In this document: positions 26,940 to 35,462 of the stretch, in pieces
How the letters are laid out: every line of letters starts with the position of its first letter
Numbering within the stretch: position 1 is the stretch's first letter
The notes under the pieces: model-generated
Seen by the model: the letters and a program-made list of their open reading frames with translations, nothing else
What the model was told of the DNA's origin: nothing
Databases searched by the model: none
Program-made: the position numbers and the translations under genes
Assembly (NCBI GenBank): GCA_016291475.1
Contig: JAEEXJ010000001.1
Location: forward strand, 1-64,000
Direction: 5' to 3'
Source of the DNA: Lachnospiraceae bacterium
GTDB taxonomy: Bacteria > Bacillota_A > Clostridia > Lachnospirales > Lachnospiraceae
Length of the DNA stretch: 64,000 bases

Positions 26940-28921
26940 TCGGATGCATTGTTTTTTCCGGGACAACGGAAGGAAGAACATTATCGGATGCTTTATCCGC
27001 ACATAAGATAAAGCATATTGTCTGCGTTGCAGGAACATACGGTGAGGAAATGATGGAAGAAGACCCCTGCCGAGAAGTTCATGTCGGAAGAATGGATGCG
27101 GATGCCATGAAGGAGTTTTTCCAAAGCTCCGGTGCGGGCAGGGATACTCTTATCGTGGATGCAACACATCCTTATGCGGCGGAAGTGACCAAAAACATCA
27201 AAGAGGCATGCAATGCGACAGGACTTAAATATGTAAGAGTTATTAGAAGCGGGGACGAATCCGCAGCGGAAGGCTATCCTAAGTATGCTTCAGCAGAAGA
27301 CTGCGCAAAAGCTCTGTGCAAAACCGATTCCAATATTTTGCTTACAACCGGAAGTAAGGAACTTTCCGTATATTGCGCAAATGTTTCGAAAGATGTTCTG
27401 GCAAGAACCTATGTCCGAGTCCTTCCTTCGATCGAAAGTCTTGAGCTTTGCGAAAAGGCAGGGATTGAAAAGACTCATATCATTGCAATGCACGGGCCTT
27501 TTTCGAAGGATATGAATGCCGCTCTTATCAGACAGTATTCCATTAAACATCTTGTAACCAAGGAAAGCGGCGGTGCGGGAGGTTTTGAAGAAAAGATTCT
27601 TGCTGCCCGTGAAGAAGGTATAACCGCGCATATCATAGAAAGACCTTCGGCGGAAGAAGGTATCAGTCTTGAAGCCGCTCTTTCCATGCTGCTTATTGAA
27701 GCGGATCCTGTCATGAACATCACCATTGTAGGTCTTGGGATGGGCGGAGATGGCGGTCTTACAATAGAAACACAGATGGCAATAAAAGACAGTGATGTCG
27801 TATTTGGCGCGGAAAGACTTATTGCCGGTATTGATAAGAAAAAATACCCTCTGTATCTGGCCAAAGATATCATCCCTGTTCTTGAATCGGAAAAACCCAT
27901 GCGTCCCGTGATACTTTATTCCGGAGATGTTTCTTTCTTCAGCGGGACCCGTAAGATGATTGCTGCACTTAAAGAGTGGAGAAAGGATGTTAACATCAGG
28001 GTTCTTCCCGGTATATCCTCAATATCTTATCTGGCTTCAAAACTTGAAACATCATACGATGATGCGATTCTTTTCAGTTTGCACGGTCATGACGGCGCAG
28101 AAGATATGGCTAAGCTGTCGGATCTGATCAAATATAATGCCAAAGTCTTTACTCTTTTATCGGGTGGAAAAGATATTCGTAAGATTGCGGATGCAATGAT
28201 TGCATCAGGCATAGACGGCAGCATAACTGCCGGCAATAATCTGTCCTATGACAACGAATCGGTTATTACCATGTCGCCTGCTGATGCGCTTTCTTATGAC
28301 AAAGAAGGTGTCACGACCGCATTTATATACAATAACGCTCCTGCAAGGAAGCCTTTGATAAATGTAATTAAAGACAGCGACATGATCAGGGGTGATATTC
28401 CCATGACCAAAGAGTGCATCCGCCATGAAAGCATCATAAGGCTGGGGCTTTGTGAAGGAGATGTGATGTATGACATCGGAGGCGGAACCGGTTCCGTATC
28501 CATAGAAGCTGCATCACTTTCAAGAAATCTCAAAGTGTATTCTTTTGAAAGGAAACCGGAAGCGGTAAGCCTTATCAAAGAAAACATCGCAAAAGCAGGG
28601 CTTTACAATGTTGAAGTTATTGAAGGGGATGCTCCGGACACTTTCGAAGGATTGCCTACACCCGACAGAGTGTTTATCGGTGGAAGCGACGGTAGGCTTT
28701 CAAGGATAATAAAGTATCTTTCAGACCGTAAGAAAGGCATCAGATACGTTATCAATGCGGTAAGCCTGGAGACTTTTGAAGAAGTCAAGAAGCTTATGAA
28801 GGAATATGAAGCGGCAGATGACGAGATAGTTCAGATTTCCGTCACAGGTGTCAGAAAAGCCGGCGGACATCATTTGATGAGTGCACAAAATCCTGTTTGG
28901 ATATTTTCTTTTACCATATGA
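26936..28921 (+). CDS. Triple fusion: precorrin-6A reductase + C5- and C15-methyltransferase/decarboxylase (CbiJ-CbiE-CbiT)
   Basis: This 661-residue protein joins three steps. Residues 1-about 250 are CbiJ/CobK, which reduces (cobalt-)precorrin-6A: IVFSGTTEGRTLSDAL, VDATHPYAAEVTKNI and KHLVTKESGGAGGFEEKI. Residues about 262-450 are a CbiE tetrapyrrole methylase: ITIVGLGMGGDGGLT, SDVVFGAERL, YSGDVSFFSGT and VLPGISSISYLAS. Residues about 475-661 are a CbiT SAM methyltransferase/decarboxylase: YDIGGGTGSVSIEAA and RVFIGGSDGRLSRI. CbiE-CbiT (CobL) fusions are common; adding CbiJ at the front is less so. It overlaps cbiA as ATGA. Confidence 0.94.
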   Translation: MIGCIVFSGTTEGRTLSDALSAHKIKHIVCVAGTYGEEMMEEDPCREVHVGRMDADAMKEFFQSSGAGRDTLIVDATHPYAAEVTKNIKEACNATGLKYVRVIRSGDESAAEGYPKYASAEDCAKALCKTDSNILLTTGSKELSVYCANVSKDVLARTYVRVLPSIESLELCEKAGIEKTHIIAMHGPFSKDMNAALIRQYSIKHLVTKESGGAGGFEEKILAAREEGITAHIIERPSAEEGISLEAALSMLLIEADPVMNITIVGLGMGGDGGLTIETQMAIKDSDVVFGAERLIAGIDKKKYPLYLAKDIIPVLESEKPMRPVILYSGDVSFFSGTRKMIAALKEWRKDVNIRVLPGISSISYLASKLETSYDDAILFSLHGHDGAEDMAKLSDLIKYNAKVFTLLSGGKDIRKIADAMIASGIDGSITAGNNLSYDNESVITMSPADALSYDKEGVTTAFIYNNAPARKPLINVIKDSDMIRGDIPMTKECIRHESIIRLGLCEGDVMYDIGGGTGSVSIEAASLSRNLKVYSFERKPEAVSLIKENIAKAGLYNVEVIEGDAPDTFEGLPTPDRVFIGGSDGRLSRIIKYLSDRKKGIRYVINAVSLETFEEVKKLMKEYEAADDEIVQISVTGVRKAGGHHLMSAQNPVWIFSFTI

Positions 28922-30327
28922 GCGTTAAGAAAAATATAAAAGTAAACAGACTTATGTTCGCAGGTATGACAAGTGGAAGCGGGAAGACGACTCTTACCTG
29001 TGCTTTCTTAAGATGCCTTCTGAAAAAGGAATATGATCTTAAGTCGTATAAATGCGGTCCCGATTACATTGATCCCATGTTCCATAAAAAAGCTTTCGGA
29101 ATAGACTCACGGAATCTCGATGTCTTTTTCATGGGAGAAGATCTTGTAAAAAGAAATGTGGCAAAAGCGGAAAATGAATATGCAGTGATGGAAGGCGCCA
29201 TGGGAATATACGATGGTAACGATCCTTCATCATCCGCGGGTTCCTGCTATGAGATCGCTGCGATCACGGAAACCCCCATAGTTCTTGTGGTCAATGCGGG
29301 CAAGGTGGGAAGGACCGTTATTTCAATGATCAAAGGAGTTGTGGGAGATGATGCCGGAAGACTTATTAAAGGGATCATCTTAAACAACATAAGCGGAAAG
29401 TTTTATGAAATGCTTTTCCCCGAACTTGAAGAGGCTTTATCCGAATCGAGACCTGATATTAAATTGCTCGGATTTTTCCCGAAGACTAAAGGAATCGATT
29501 TTGAGAGCAGACACCTGGGACTTAAGCTTCCCGGTGAATCTGATGATACGGGTGAAAAGATAGAAACCGCATCAAAAGTTTTTGAAGAAAATATCGATGT
29601 GGCCGAGATGCTTTCGATAATGGAAAGTGCACAGGAGATGGAGATATCCGAAAAGTCCGGAACCGATCTGAAGAATACGGGAGAAGGACTTACTCTTGCA
29701 GTTGCGCTTGATGATGCGTTTTGTTTTTACTACCCTGATAATATCGAGATGTTTGAAGAAAGAGGCGTGAAGATTAAATATTTCTCGCCGCTTAATGACA
29801 GCAGGGTTCCCGAAGATGCGGACGGACTGCTTCTGGGCGGAGGTTATCCGGAACTGTATCTTGATAAGCTTTCATCCAATAAAGAAATGCTTGCATCTGT
29901 AAGGGACTTGATCGATAAGAAGGTTCCTTCACTTGCCGAGTGCGGCGGATTTATGTATCTCGGGAAAAGCATAGAGGATGATAAGGGATCTGTTTATGAA
30001 ATGGCCGGAGCATACGAAGGCGAGTGCAGATTTACGGGACGCCTTGTAAGATTCGGATACATGCATATAACGGATGCTGATAAGAGCGATTTGCTTTACG
30101 GAAGTGTAAACGGCCTTAAGGGTCATGAATTCCATTATTATGATTCGAGCATGAACGGAGAAAGCTGCACCGCAAAGAAACCTTTCAGGGATACGCAGTG
30201 GAAGTGCATCGTAAACCGTAACAACGGGATTTGGGGATTTCCGCATTTTTATTATGCTTCGAACCCTGCGTTTGTGGACGGATTTATCGGCAGGATGAAA
30301 GAGGTTCGTGATGGAAAATTCAAGTAA
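28918..30327 (+). CDS. cbiA: Cobyrinate a,c-diamide synthase
   Basis: This 469-residue glutamine-dependent amidotransferase acts on the a and c side chains of cobyrinate. The N-terminal ATPase part has FAGMTSGSGKTTLTCAFLRC, YKCGPDYIDPMFHKKAFG and EGAMGIYDGND. The glutaminase part has GLLLGGGYPELYLDKLS, the nucleophile in LAECGGFMYLGKS and the histidine in GHEFHYYD. The ATG at 28918 overlaps the previous stop (ATGA); an in-frame upstream ATG at 28897 is inside the CbiT coding region and is less likely. Confidence 0.96.
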   Translation: MSVKKNIKVNRLMFAGMTSGSGKTTLTCAFLRCLLKKEYDLKSYKCGPDYIDPMFHKKAFGIDSRNLDVFFMGEDLVKRNVAKAENEYAVMEGAMGIYDGNDPSSSAGSCYEIAAITETPIVLVVNAGKVGRTVISMIKGVVGDDAGRLIKGIILNNISGKFYEMLFPELEEALSESRPDIKLLGFFPKTKGIDFESRHLGLKLPGESDDTGEKIETASKVFEENIDVAEMLSIMESAQEMEISEKSGTDLKNTGEGLTLAVALDDAFCFYYPDNIEMFEERGVKIKYFSPLNDSRVPEDADGLLLGGGYPELYLDKLSSNKEMLASVRDLIDKKVPSLAECGGFMYLGKSIEDDKGSVYEMAGAYEGECRFTGRLVRFGYMHITDADKSDLLYGSVNGLKGHEFHYYDSSMNGESCTAKKPFRDTQWKCIVNRNNGIWGFPHFYYASNPAFVDGFIGRMKEVRDGKFK

Positions 30328-30547
30328 GTTTTTTGCGAATAAAGAATGTCAGTATTATCCCTGTCACAAGATCGATGGTGACATGAATTGCCTTTTTTGT
30401 TTTTGCCCGCTTTATAACCTTGCCTGTCCGGGAAATTATACTATAATCGATAAAGGGGACAGAAAGATCAAAAGCTGCAAAAACTGCAACTTCCCTCATA
30501 TACCCGGCAATTACGATAAAGTGATGGAATACCTGAAAAAGAAGTGA
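30311..30547 (+). CDS. Cysteine-rich small-domain protein (PF04071-like)
   Basis: This 78-residue cytoplasmic protein has nine cysteines in a metal-site-like arrangement: FFANKECQYYPCHK, NCLFCFCPLYNLACPGNY and SCKNCNFPHIPGNYD. This is the pattern of the 'cysteine-rich small domain' family, which is often found in anaerobic cobalamin operons and whose function is unknown. Its start overlaps the cbiA end by 17 bp, so it closes the operon. Binding of zinc, cobalt or an iron-sulphur cluster is plausible but inferred. Confidence 0.85.
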   Translation: MENSSKFFANKECQYYPCHKIDGDMNCLFCFCPLYNLACPGNYTIIDKGDRKIKSCKNCNFPHIPGNYDKVMEYLKKK

Positions 30548-30548
30548 T

Positions 30549-30586
30549 GGTGGGATGGAGTCAGAAAGAACCGTCCCCATTGACTC
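30549..30586. repeat. GGGGACGGTTCT-family element ending the cobalamin operon
   Basis: GAGTCA (30558-30563) and TGACTC (30581-30586) flank AAAGAACCGTCCCC. This is the same arrangement, base for base over GAGTCAGAAAGAACCGTCCC, as the element at 186-233. It fills the gap between the Cys-rich gene and the next glycosyltransferase. An apparent upstream ATG at 30544 for the latter lies within this repeat. Confidence 0.7.
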
Positions 30587-30603
30587 GTCACCTGAGAGAT
30601 AAC

Positions 30604-31422
30604 ATGAAATTTTCGATAATCGTCGTATCCCTCAATGCGGGAGAAAAACTAACAGAGACCGTAAGCAACATCCGTGCGCAGAAGGATGTGGATCTTGAGA
30701 TCGTTCTGAAGGACGGTCTTTCAAGTGACGGTTCCGTAGAAAAGATCAAAGCGTTAAATGACACGCGTATCAGAATTTTCGAGCAGAAGGACACCGGCAT
30801 ATATGACGGAATGAATCAGGGTATTTCACACGCAGATGGTGATTACTACATCTTCATGAACTGCGGCGATTTCTTTTACGATGACAATGTTCTTGCACGT
30901 TTTGAGAAAGCGGCCGAAGAGTATATATCCGCAAACGGAGAGCCGACAGAGAATACTCCGCTGATCCTTTACGGAAGCCGTTTCGCATCTTCAACCGGAA
31001 ACGTGGAATATATCTCACCTAAGATCACACCACTTGTCTGCTACAGGAATATACCCTGTCATCAGGCAATCCTTTATTCCAAAGAATGTTTTGCAAAGCG
31101 TCTCTTCAGGCCCGAGTACAAAGTTCGCGCAGATTATGAACATTTCCTCTGGAGCGTTTTGAAAAATAATACGAATACCGTTTACGTCGACGAGCCTGTC
31201 TGCCGTTATGAAGGGGGCGGTTATTCCGATAACCCCAAGCAGGCAAAGCGTTCCGCACAGGAGCATAAAGAGATAACATCCATGTATTTATCCGCATGGC
31301 AGCTTTTCTATTGCAGGATGTATATGATCCTGACACTTCAGCCTCTTCGCCATGCCATCTCCACAGGTCCTCTTTCCGGACTTTACAATTCCCTCGTAAA
31401 AAAAATCTACCGCAGGGGTTAA
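30604..31422 (+). CDS. Family 2 glycosyltransferase (WcaA-like)
   Basis: This 272-residue GT-A enzyme starts MKFSIIVVSLNAGEKLTETV and has GLSSDGSVEKI, DTGIYDGMNQGISHADGDY and IFMNCGDFFYDD, where the C-G-D element replaces the usual DxD. It also has CHQAILYSKECF and RADYEHFLW. This matches bacterial capsule and exopolysaccharide glycosyltransferases of the WcaA/WcaE kind. The ATG at 30604 has a GAGAGAT ribosome site. It stands alone, followed by a terminator. Confidence 0.85.
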   Translation: MKFSIIVVSLNAGEKLTETVSNIRAQKDVDLEIVLKDGLSSDGSVEKIKALNDTRIRIFEQKDTGIYDGMNQGISHADGDYYIFMNCGDFFYDDNVLARFEKAAEEYISANGEPTENTPLILYGSRFASSTGNVEYISPKITPLVCYRNIPCHQAILYSKECFAKRLFRPEYKVRADYEHFLWSVLKNNTNTVYVDEPVCRYEGGGYSDNPKQAKRSAQEHKEITSMYLSAWQLFYCRMYMILTLQPLRHAISTGPLSGLYNSLVKKIYRRG

Positions 31423-31475
31423 CTTTTTTGTTTTCTTTTCCGATATACATCGTGTAAGGAAACTTATGACTGTTT

Positions 31476-31515
31476 CGCACGGAAGCTGATAATGCAGATC
31501 CGTGCGTATTTTTAT
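31476..31515 (+). terminator. Intrinsic terminator before mbl
   Basis: CGCACGGA (31476-31483) and TCCGTGCG (31499-31506) form an 8-bp stem with a 15-nt loop, followed directly by TATTTTTAT. It ends the glycosyltransferase transcript. Confidence 0.6.
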
Positions 31516-31572
31516 ATATTGACGCATAGTCAACATAGATAAAAAGCACTGTTAATTTACCCCAAAATCGGG

Positions 31573-31578
31573 TATAAT
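31573..31578 (+). promoter_or_regulatory. -10 box of the mbl / flagellar-rod operon
   Basis: A perfect TATAAT sits 49 bp before the mbl ATG. The -35 region (around 31550) is poor, so an activator or an alternative sigma factor may contribute. A palindrome TTGACGCATAGTCAA (31519-31533) lies about 40 bp upstream and could be an operator. Confidence 0.45.
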
Positions 31579-31626
31579 AAATCGGATTATATATATTTTA
31601 GCAAGTATCCGAAAGGGGTTTTAGTA

Positions 31627-32625
31627 ATGGCAGCATTAGACATCGGAATCGATTTGGGAACCGCATCGGTTCTCGTATACATAAAAGGTAAGGGCGTTGT
31701 ATTAAAGGAGCCCTCAGTTGTAGCAATCGATAAGAACACAAAGAAAGTAAAAGCAATCGGCGAAGACGCAAGACTCATGCTCGGTAGAACACCTGCCAAC
31801 ATCGTCGCTGTACGTCCTCTCAAGCAGGGCGTTATCTCCGACTATCAGGTAACCGAGAAGATGATGAAGTACTTCGTTCAGAAGGCAGTCGGACACAAGC
31901 TTCTCAGAAAGCCCAGGATCGCAGTTTGCGTACCTTCGGGCGTAACCGAAGTTGAGAAGAAAGCGGTTGAAGATGCAGCTTACCAGGTAGGCGCAAGAGA
32001 GACTCTTATCATAGAAGAGCCCATCGCGGCTGCTATCGGTGCGGGAATCGACATCTCCAAACCCTGCGGAAACATGATCGTTGATATCGGCGGCGGTACT
32101 ACCGACATCGCTGTCATTTCCCTCGGAAGTGCGGTTGAGAGTGCATCACTCAAGGTCGCAGGAGACGACTTCAACGACGCCATCGTTAAGTACATGAGAA
32201 AAAATCACAGCCTCAGCATCGGTGAAAGAACCGCAGAGGATGTAAAGATCAAGATCGGAACCTGCTTCAGAAGACCTGAAGTGGATAAGATGGAGGTTAA
32301 GGGACGTCACATCGTTAAGGGACTTCCCACATCCATCGAGGTAACCAGTGAGGAGATGGAAGAAGCACTCGAGGACTCCACCAACAGCATCGTAGAGGCT
32401 ATTCACTCCGTACTTGAGAGAACTCCTCCCGAACTTTCCGCAGATATTGCAGACCGCGGAATAGTTCTTACCGGCGGCGGTTCACTTCTCAGAGGACTTG
32501 AAGATCTTATTACCGACAGAACCGGAATCACCTGCATGACCGCAGAAGATCCCATGACCGCGGTTGCCATCGGAACCGGTAAGTATGTTGAATTTATTTC
32601 TACATTCAGAAGTTCAATAGAGTAA
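31627..32625 (+). CDS. mbl: MreB-family rod-shape protein (Mbl type)
   Basis: This 332-residue bacterial actin guides cell-wall synthesis along the cylinder. Actin-fold motifs are GIDLGTASVLVYIKGKGVVL (phosphate 1), VDIGGGTTDIAVISLG (phosphate 2) and LTGGGSLLRGLEDLI (adenosine). Length and the following flgF/flgG-like genes match the Bacillus mbl-flhO-flhP arrangement, which is why I call it Mbl rather than MreB. No mreC/mreD follow. An AAAGGGG site precedes the ATG. Confidence 0.9.
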   Translation: MAALDIGIDLGTASVLVYIKGKGVVLKEPSVVAIDKNTKKVKAIGEDARLMLGRTPANIVAVRPLKQGVISDYQVTEKMMKYFVQKAVGHKLLRKPRIAVCVPSGVTEVEKKAVEDAAYQVGARETLIIEEPIAAAIGAGIDISKPCGNMIVDIGGGTTDIAVISLGSAVESASLKVAGDDFNDAIVKYMRKNHSLSIGERTAEDVKIKIGTCFRRPEVDKMEVKGRHIVKGLPTSIEVTSEEMEEALEDSTNSIVEAIHSVLERTPPELSADIADRGIVLTGGGSLLRGLEDLITDRTGITCMTAEDPMTAVAIGTGKYVEFISTFRSSIE

Positions 32626-32685
32626 TCTGACAGTGTAGGTCACTTGTCGGGAATCCTGACAGAGAGGGACGCCCTTACTGTCAGA
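32626..32685. repeat. Cruciform-like inverted repeat between mbl and the rod genes
   Basis: TCTGACAGT (32626-32634) is perfectly complementary to ACTGTCAGA (32677-32685). Inside, GTCGGGAATCCTGAC forms a second small hairpin. It resembles the other GACAGT/GGGAC stem-loops of the window and ends just before the flgF-like ribosome site, so it may affect translation or mRNA processing. Confidence 0.5.
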
Positions 32686-32698
32686 AGGAGAAGAATCT

Positions 32699-33475
32699 AT
32701 GGTTAAAGGACTGTACACAGCGTATACGGGAATGATCAACGAGCAGAATCGTATGGACGTTCTCAGTAATAATATGGCTAATGTCACCACTGTCGGATAT
32801 AAGAAGGAAGGTGCAACCAGCCAGTCCTTTGACAAGGTACTTGATCTTAAGATCAAAGACTCAACCGTAGGTTATAACCTTGCTACAAGAGAAGGTTACA
32901 CAAGCCGCGGAGTTAAGATCGGAGAAAACTATACCGACTGGTCTCAGGGTTCTTTTAGGATCACAGGCAACACTTATGATCTTGCACTCGGCGGAAACGG
33001 ATTTTTCGCAATAGAATTTACCAACAAGGCAGGAGAGACCAGTACCAAATATTCCAGAGCCGGTGAATTCCAGCTCGACAACTCCGGCAACATCGTAACT
33101 CATGAAGGCGATTATCTTCTCGATGTAAACGGAAGACATATCACCGTAGATCCGCTAAAAGAAACCACCATCGACAGAGCCGGTAATGTTATTCAGGACG
33201 GCAGGACCATCGCACAGATACAGGTGGCTGATTTTAAAAACTATGACTATCTGAAAAAATACGGAGAGACATATTGGGAGCCTATCCAGGGCGCCGAGAT
33301 GCAGACCGCTGAGGGTCAGATATACAGCGGATATCTTGAGGCATCAAATGTATCTACCGTAACGGAAATGGTAAATCTCATAACCATCTCAAGACAGTAT
33401 GAGAGTAACCAGAAGATCATTCAGACGATAGACTCGACACTTGAAACCGCAGTAACCAGGATCGGTAAAGTATAA
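32699..33475 (+). CDS. Flagellar basal-body rod protein, FlgF/FlgG type (FlhO-like)
   Basis: This 258-residue exported axial protein has the conserved N-terminus LYTAYTGMINEQNRMDVLSN with NNMANVTTVGYKKE and a C-terminal coiled segment GYLEASNVSTVTEMVNLITI. Both are shared by the rod and hook proteins that pack as helices in the flagellar core. There is no signal peptide, as expected for flagellar type III export. It is followed after 19 bp by a paralogue, forming a FlhO/FlhP-like pair after mbl. An AGAAGGAG site precedes the ATG. Confidence 0.9.
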   Translation: MVKGLYTAYTGMINEQNRMDVLSNNMANVTTVGYKKEGATSQSFDKVLDLKIKDSTVGYNLATREGYTSRGVKIGENYTDWSQGSFRITGNTYDLALGGNGFFAIEFTNKAGETSTKYSRAGEFQLDNSGNIVTHEGDYLLDVNGRHITVDPLKETTIDRAGNVIQDGRTIAQIQVADFKNYDYLKKYGETYWEPIQGAEMQTAEGQIYSGYLEASNVSTVTEMVNLITISRQYESNQKIIQTIDSTLETAVTRIGKV

Positions 33476-33494
33476 AGCTTAGAAGGAGGAAAAC

Positions 33495-34313
33495 ATGGTC
33501 AGAAGTTTATGGACAGGCGCAACCGGAATGCTTGCACAGCAGACCAGCCTTGACAATATCGCCAACAACCTTGCAAACGTCAATACCACAGGATTCAAAT
33601 CCCAGAGCATTGAGTTCAAGAACCTTCTTTATCAGACTATACAGACCAAGACCACATCGGCAAACGGTGACACCAAGCCCGGAAGTGCGCAGGTAGGTCT
33701 CGGAACAAGAGTATCTTCTCTTAACACAAGCTTTACTCAGGGTGCTTTTTTTGCATCCGAAAGCGACACCGCATTTGCTATTTCGGGTAACGGCTTCTAC
33801 GGCATCAAAGGCGCCGACGGAAATACTTACTACACCAGAAACGGTAACTTCGGATGGACCCTTGCATCAAACGGAGGCAACATGCTTGCGACATCGGACG
33901 GAAATCCCGTACTCGATACCAAGGGTAATCCCATCGTACTTGATTCAAAATACACCACCAGTCTCATCACCGTAACCAAAGAAGGAGAGATCTGCTATCC
34001 CGATGACAAGAACAACCCTAAGTCACTGGGTATTACCATCGGACTCTGGCAGTTCAACAATCCCAACGGACTTTCCCGCGAGGGCGATACTCTTTTCAAA
34101 GAAACATCCGCCAGCGGAAGAGCGATCAATGAATCGGGCAACAATAATCTCAGAAAGAGTACCATCAACCAGGGTTATCTCGAAGGCTCCAATGTACAGG
34201 TTGCCGATGAGATGGTCAATATGATCACAACCCAGAGAGCATATGAACTTAACTCCAAAGTAATCACCACATCTGACACAATGCTAGAAGAGGCTAACAA
34301 CCTGAGGAGATAA
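33495..34313 (+). CDS. flgG: Flagellar basal-body rod protein FlgG
   Basis: This 272-residue distal-rod protein begins MVRSLWTGATGMLAQQTSLD with NIANNLANVNTTGFKSQ, and ends GYLEGSNVQVADEMVNMITT with QRAYELNSKVI. These are canonical FlgG signatures, closer to FlgG than the upstream protein is. It is 3 bp from the FlgJ-like gene downstream. The operon lacks the rest of the flagellar apparatus, which must lie elsewhere. Confidence 0.93.
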   Translation: MVRSLWTGATGMLAQQTSLDNIANNLANVNTTGFKSQSIEFKNLLYQTIQTKTTSANGDTKPGSAQVGLGTRVSSLNTSFTQGAFFASESDTAFAISGNGFYGIKGADGNTYYTRNGNFGWTLASNGGNMLATSDGNPVLDTKGNPIVLDSKYTTSLITVTKEGEICYPDDKNNPKSLGITIGLWQFNNPNGLSREGDTLFKETSASGRAINESGNNNLRKSTINQGYLEGSNVQVADEMVNMITTQRAYELNSKVITTSDTMLEEANNLRR

Positions 34314-34316
34314 TAA

Positions 34317-34727
34317 ATGGATATTTCAGGTATTTCTTCGCTTACAGATTACTATACTTCTGTTACCGGTCAGGCTCAGGCTACGGAGCTTGCAAATACC
34401 CTTTCGAACAAAGCGGAAAATGCAAGCAGCGATGACGAACTTCTTTCCGTTTGCAAGCAATTTGAAAGCTATCTTCTGGAGCAGGTTTTCAAGCACTTGG
34501 ATAAGACGGTCATCAGAAACGGCGACGAATCCAAGGATGCATCCACGGAGAATCTTGTAGATTTCTTCAAGGGTGAGACCATTCAGGAACTTGCAAAGCA
34601 GTCCACCGAAAAAGAAGGTCTGGGACTGGCACAGCAGCTTTACGAGCAGCTTCGCCGCAACTACGGTCTTGATCCCAATTCCATTCCCGCAGATCAGGTA
34701 GCCTACATCAAACCTAAAAACAACTAA
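34317..34727 (+). CDS. FlgJ N-terminal-domain (rod-binding) protein
   Basis: This 136-residue protein has the rod-binding core: VCKQFESYLLEQVFKHLDKT, followed by DFFKGETIQELAKQS and GLGLAQQLYEQL. These match the rod-capping N-terminal half of FlgJ. The muramidase half found in Gamma-proteobacterial FlgJ is absent, as is usual in Firmicutes. It closes the mbl-flgFG group. The residue composition is polar with no signal peptide. Confidence 0.85.
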   Translation: MDISGISSLTDYYTSVTGQAQATELANTLSNKAENASSDDELLSVCKQFESYLLEQVFKHLDKTVIRNGDESKDASTENLVDFFKGETIQELAKQSTEKEGLGLAQQLYEQLRRNYGLDPNSIPADQVAYIKPKNN

Positions 34728-34746
34728 ACAATTTCCATATTTGTGG

Positions 34747-34778
34747 TACCCCCGACGAGCCCAGCGCCGCCGGGGGTA
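34747..34778 (+). terminator. Hairpin after the flagellar-rod genes
   Basis: TACCCCCG (34747-34754) pairs with CGGGGGTA (34771-34778), and GAGCCC...GCC can pair further inside. TTACAATTT follows, a weak T-tract. It probably terminates or protects the 3' end of the flgG/flgJ message just before the repeat array. Confidence 0.5.
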
Positions 34779-34797
34779 TTACAATTTCACGGCGTGG

Positions 34798-35308
34798 CTG
34801 TAAAAACCTCAGAAACTAAGGAAATTACAGTCCGCCAAGGGTAAAGGACTAGCTTCTGAGGAGAAATTGGCTGTAAAAACCTCAGAAACTAAGGAAATTA
34901 CAGCCCGCCAAGGGCAAAAGACTAGCTTCTGAGGGGAAATCGGCTGTAAAAACCTCAGAAACTAAGGAAATTACAGCCAGCCAAGGGTAAAGGACTAGCT
35001 TCTGAGGGGAAATTGGCTGTAAAATCCTCAGAAACTAAGAAAAATACAGCCAGCCAAGGGTAAAAGACCAGCTTCTGAGGGGAGATTGGCTGTAAAAACC
35101 TCAGAAATTAAGAAAAATACAGCCAGTCAAGGACAAAAGACTAGATTCTGAGGATAAATGGACTGTAAAATCCCAAGAAAACGCTGAATTTACAGCCCGC
35201 CAAGGGCAAAAGACTAGCTTCTGAGGATAAATGGACTGTAAAATCCCAAGAAAATGCTGAATTTACAGCCCGCCCGGGTCAAAAGGCCGGTTTCTGAGGA
35301 GGCTTACT
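34798..35308. repeat. Tandem array of 73-bp units, array B (seven copies)
   Basis: Units begin at 34798, 34871, 34944, 35017, 35090, 35163 and 35236, again exactly 73 bp apart. Each has CTGTAAAAACCTCAGAAACT ... TTACAG (33 nt) then CCnGCCAAGGGnnAAAGACT ... AGCTTCTGAGG (40 nt). In the first copies GGCTGTAA/TTACAGCC gives an 8-bp outer stem with an inner CCTnAG/CTnAGG stem. The last two copies change the loop to CCCAAGAAAACGCTG and restore a 7-bp CTGTAAA/TTTACAG stem. The array fills most of the gap between the rod operon and recD2, and no gene is visible in it. Confidence 0.92.
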
Positions 35309-35339
35309 CTTCGCCGGCTTTGCTTAATATAACCTTAAT

Positions 35340-35368
35340 TTGTCTTATTGCCCGCTTAGTGTTATCCT
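35340..35368 (+). promoter_or_regulatory. Promoter of recD2
   Basis: TTGTCT (35340-35345) and TATCCT (35363-35368) are 17 bp apart. The leader of about 90 nt contains a small repeat TTCGCGCCTTCGCGC and a GC-rich stretch before the AGGGAGA ribosome site. Confidence 0.45.
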
Positions 35369-35462
35369 AGACGGGTAGTGAACCTGTCTGACTTCGCGCC
35401 TTCGCGCAAGCTGGTCCGGACCCTCTGCCCGGCACCGAATATTCGTTTTAGGGAGAATTGAT

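Noticed and set aside
30544..30603. N-terminal extension of the glycosyltransferase at 30604
   Set aside because: The extra codons are the GAGTCA/GGGGACGG repeat element; the enzyme's conserved start is at MKFSIIVVS with its own ribosome site.
34798..35308. CRISPR array before recD2
   Set aside because: The whole 73-bp unit repeats, spacers included; no leader or cas genes are near.
35369..35462. Possible tRNA or structured RNA in the GC-rich leader of recD2 (TTCGCGCCTTCGCGC, GGTCCGGACC)
   Set aside because: No cloverleaf can be drawn and no TTCGA-type T-loop fits; it is probably just leader sequence.
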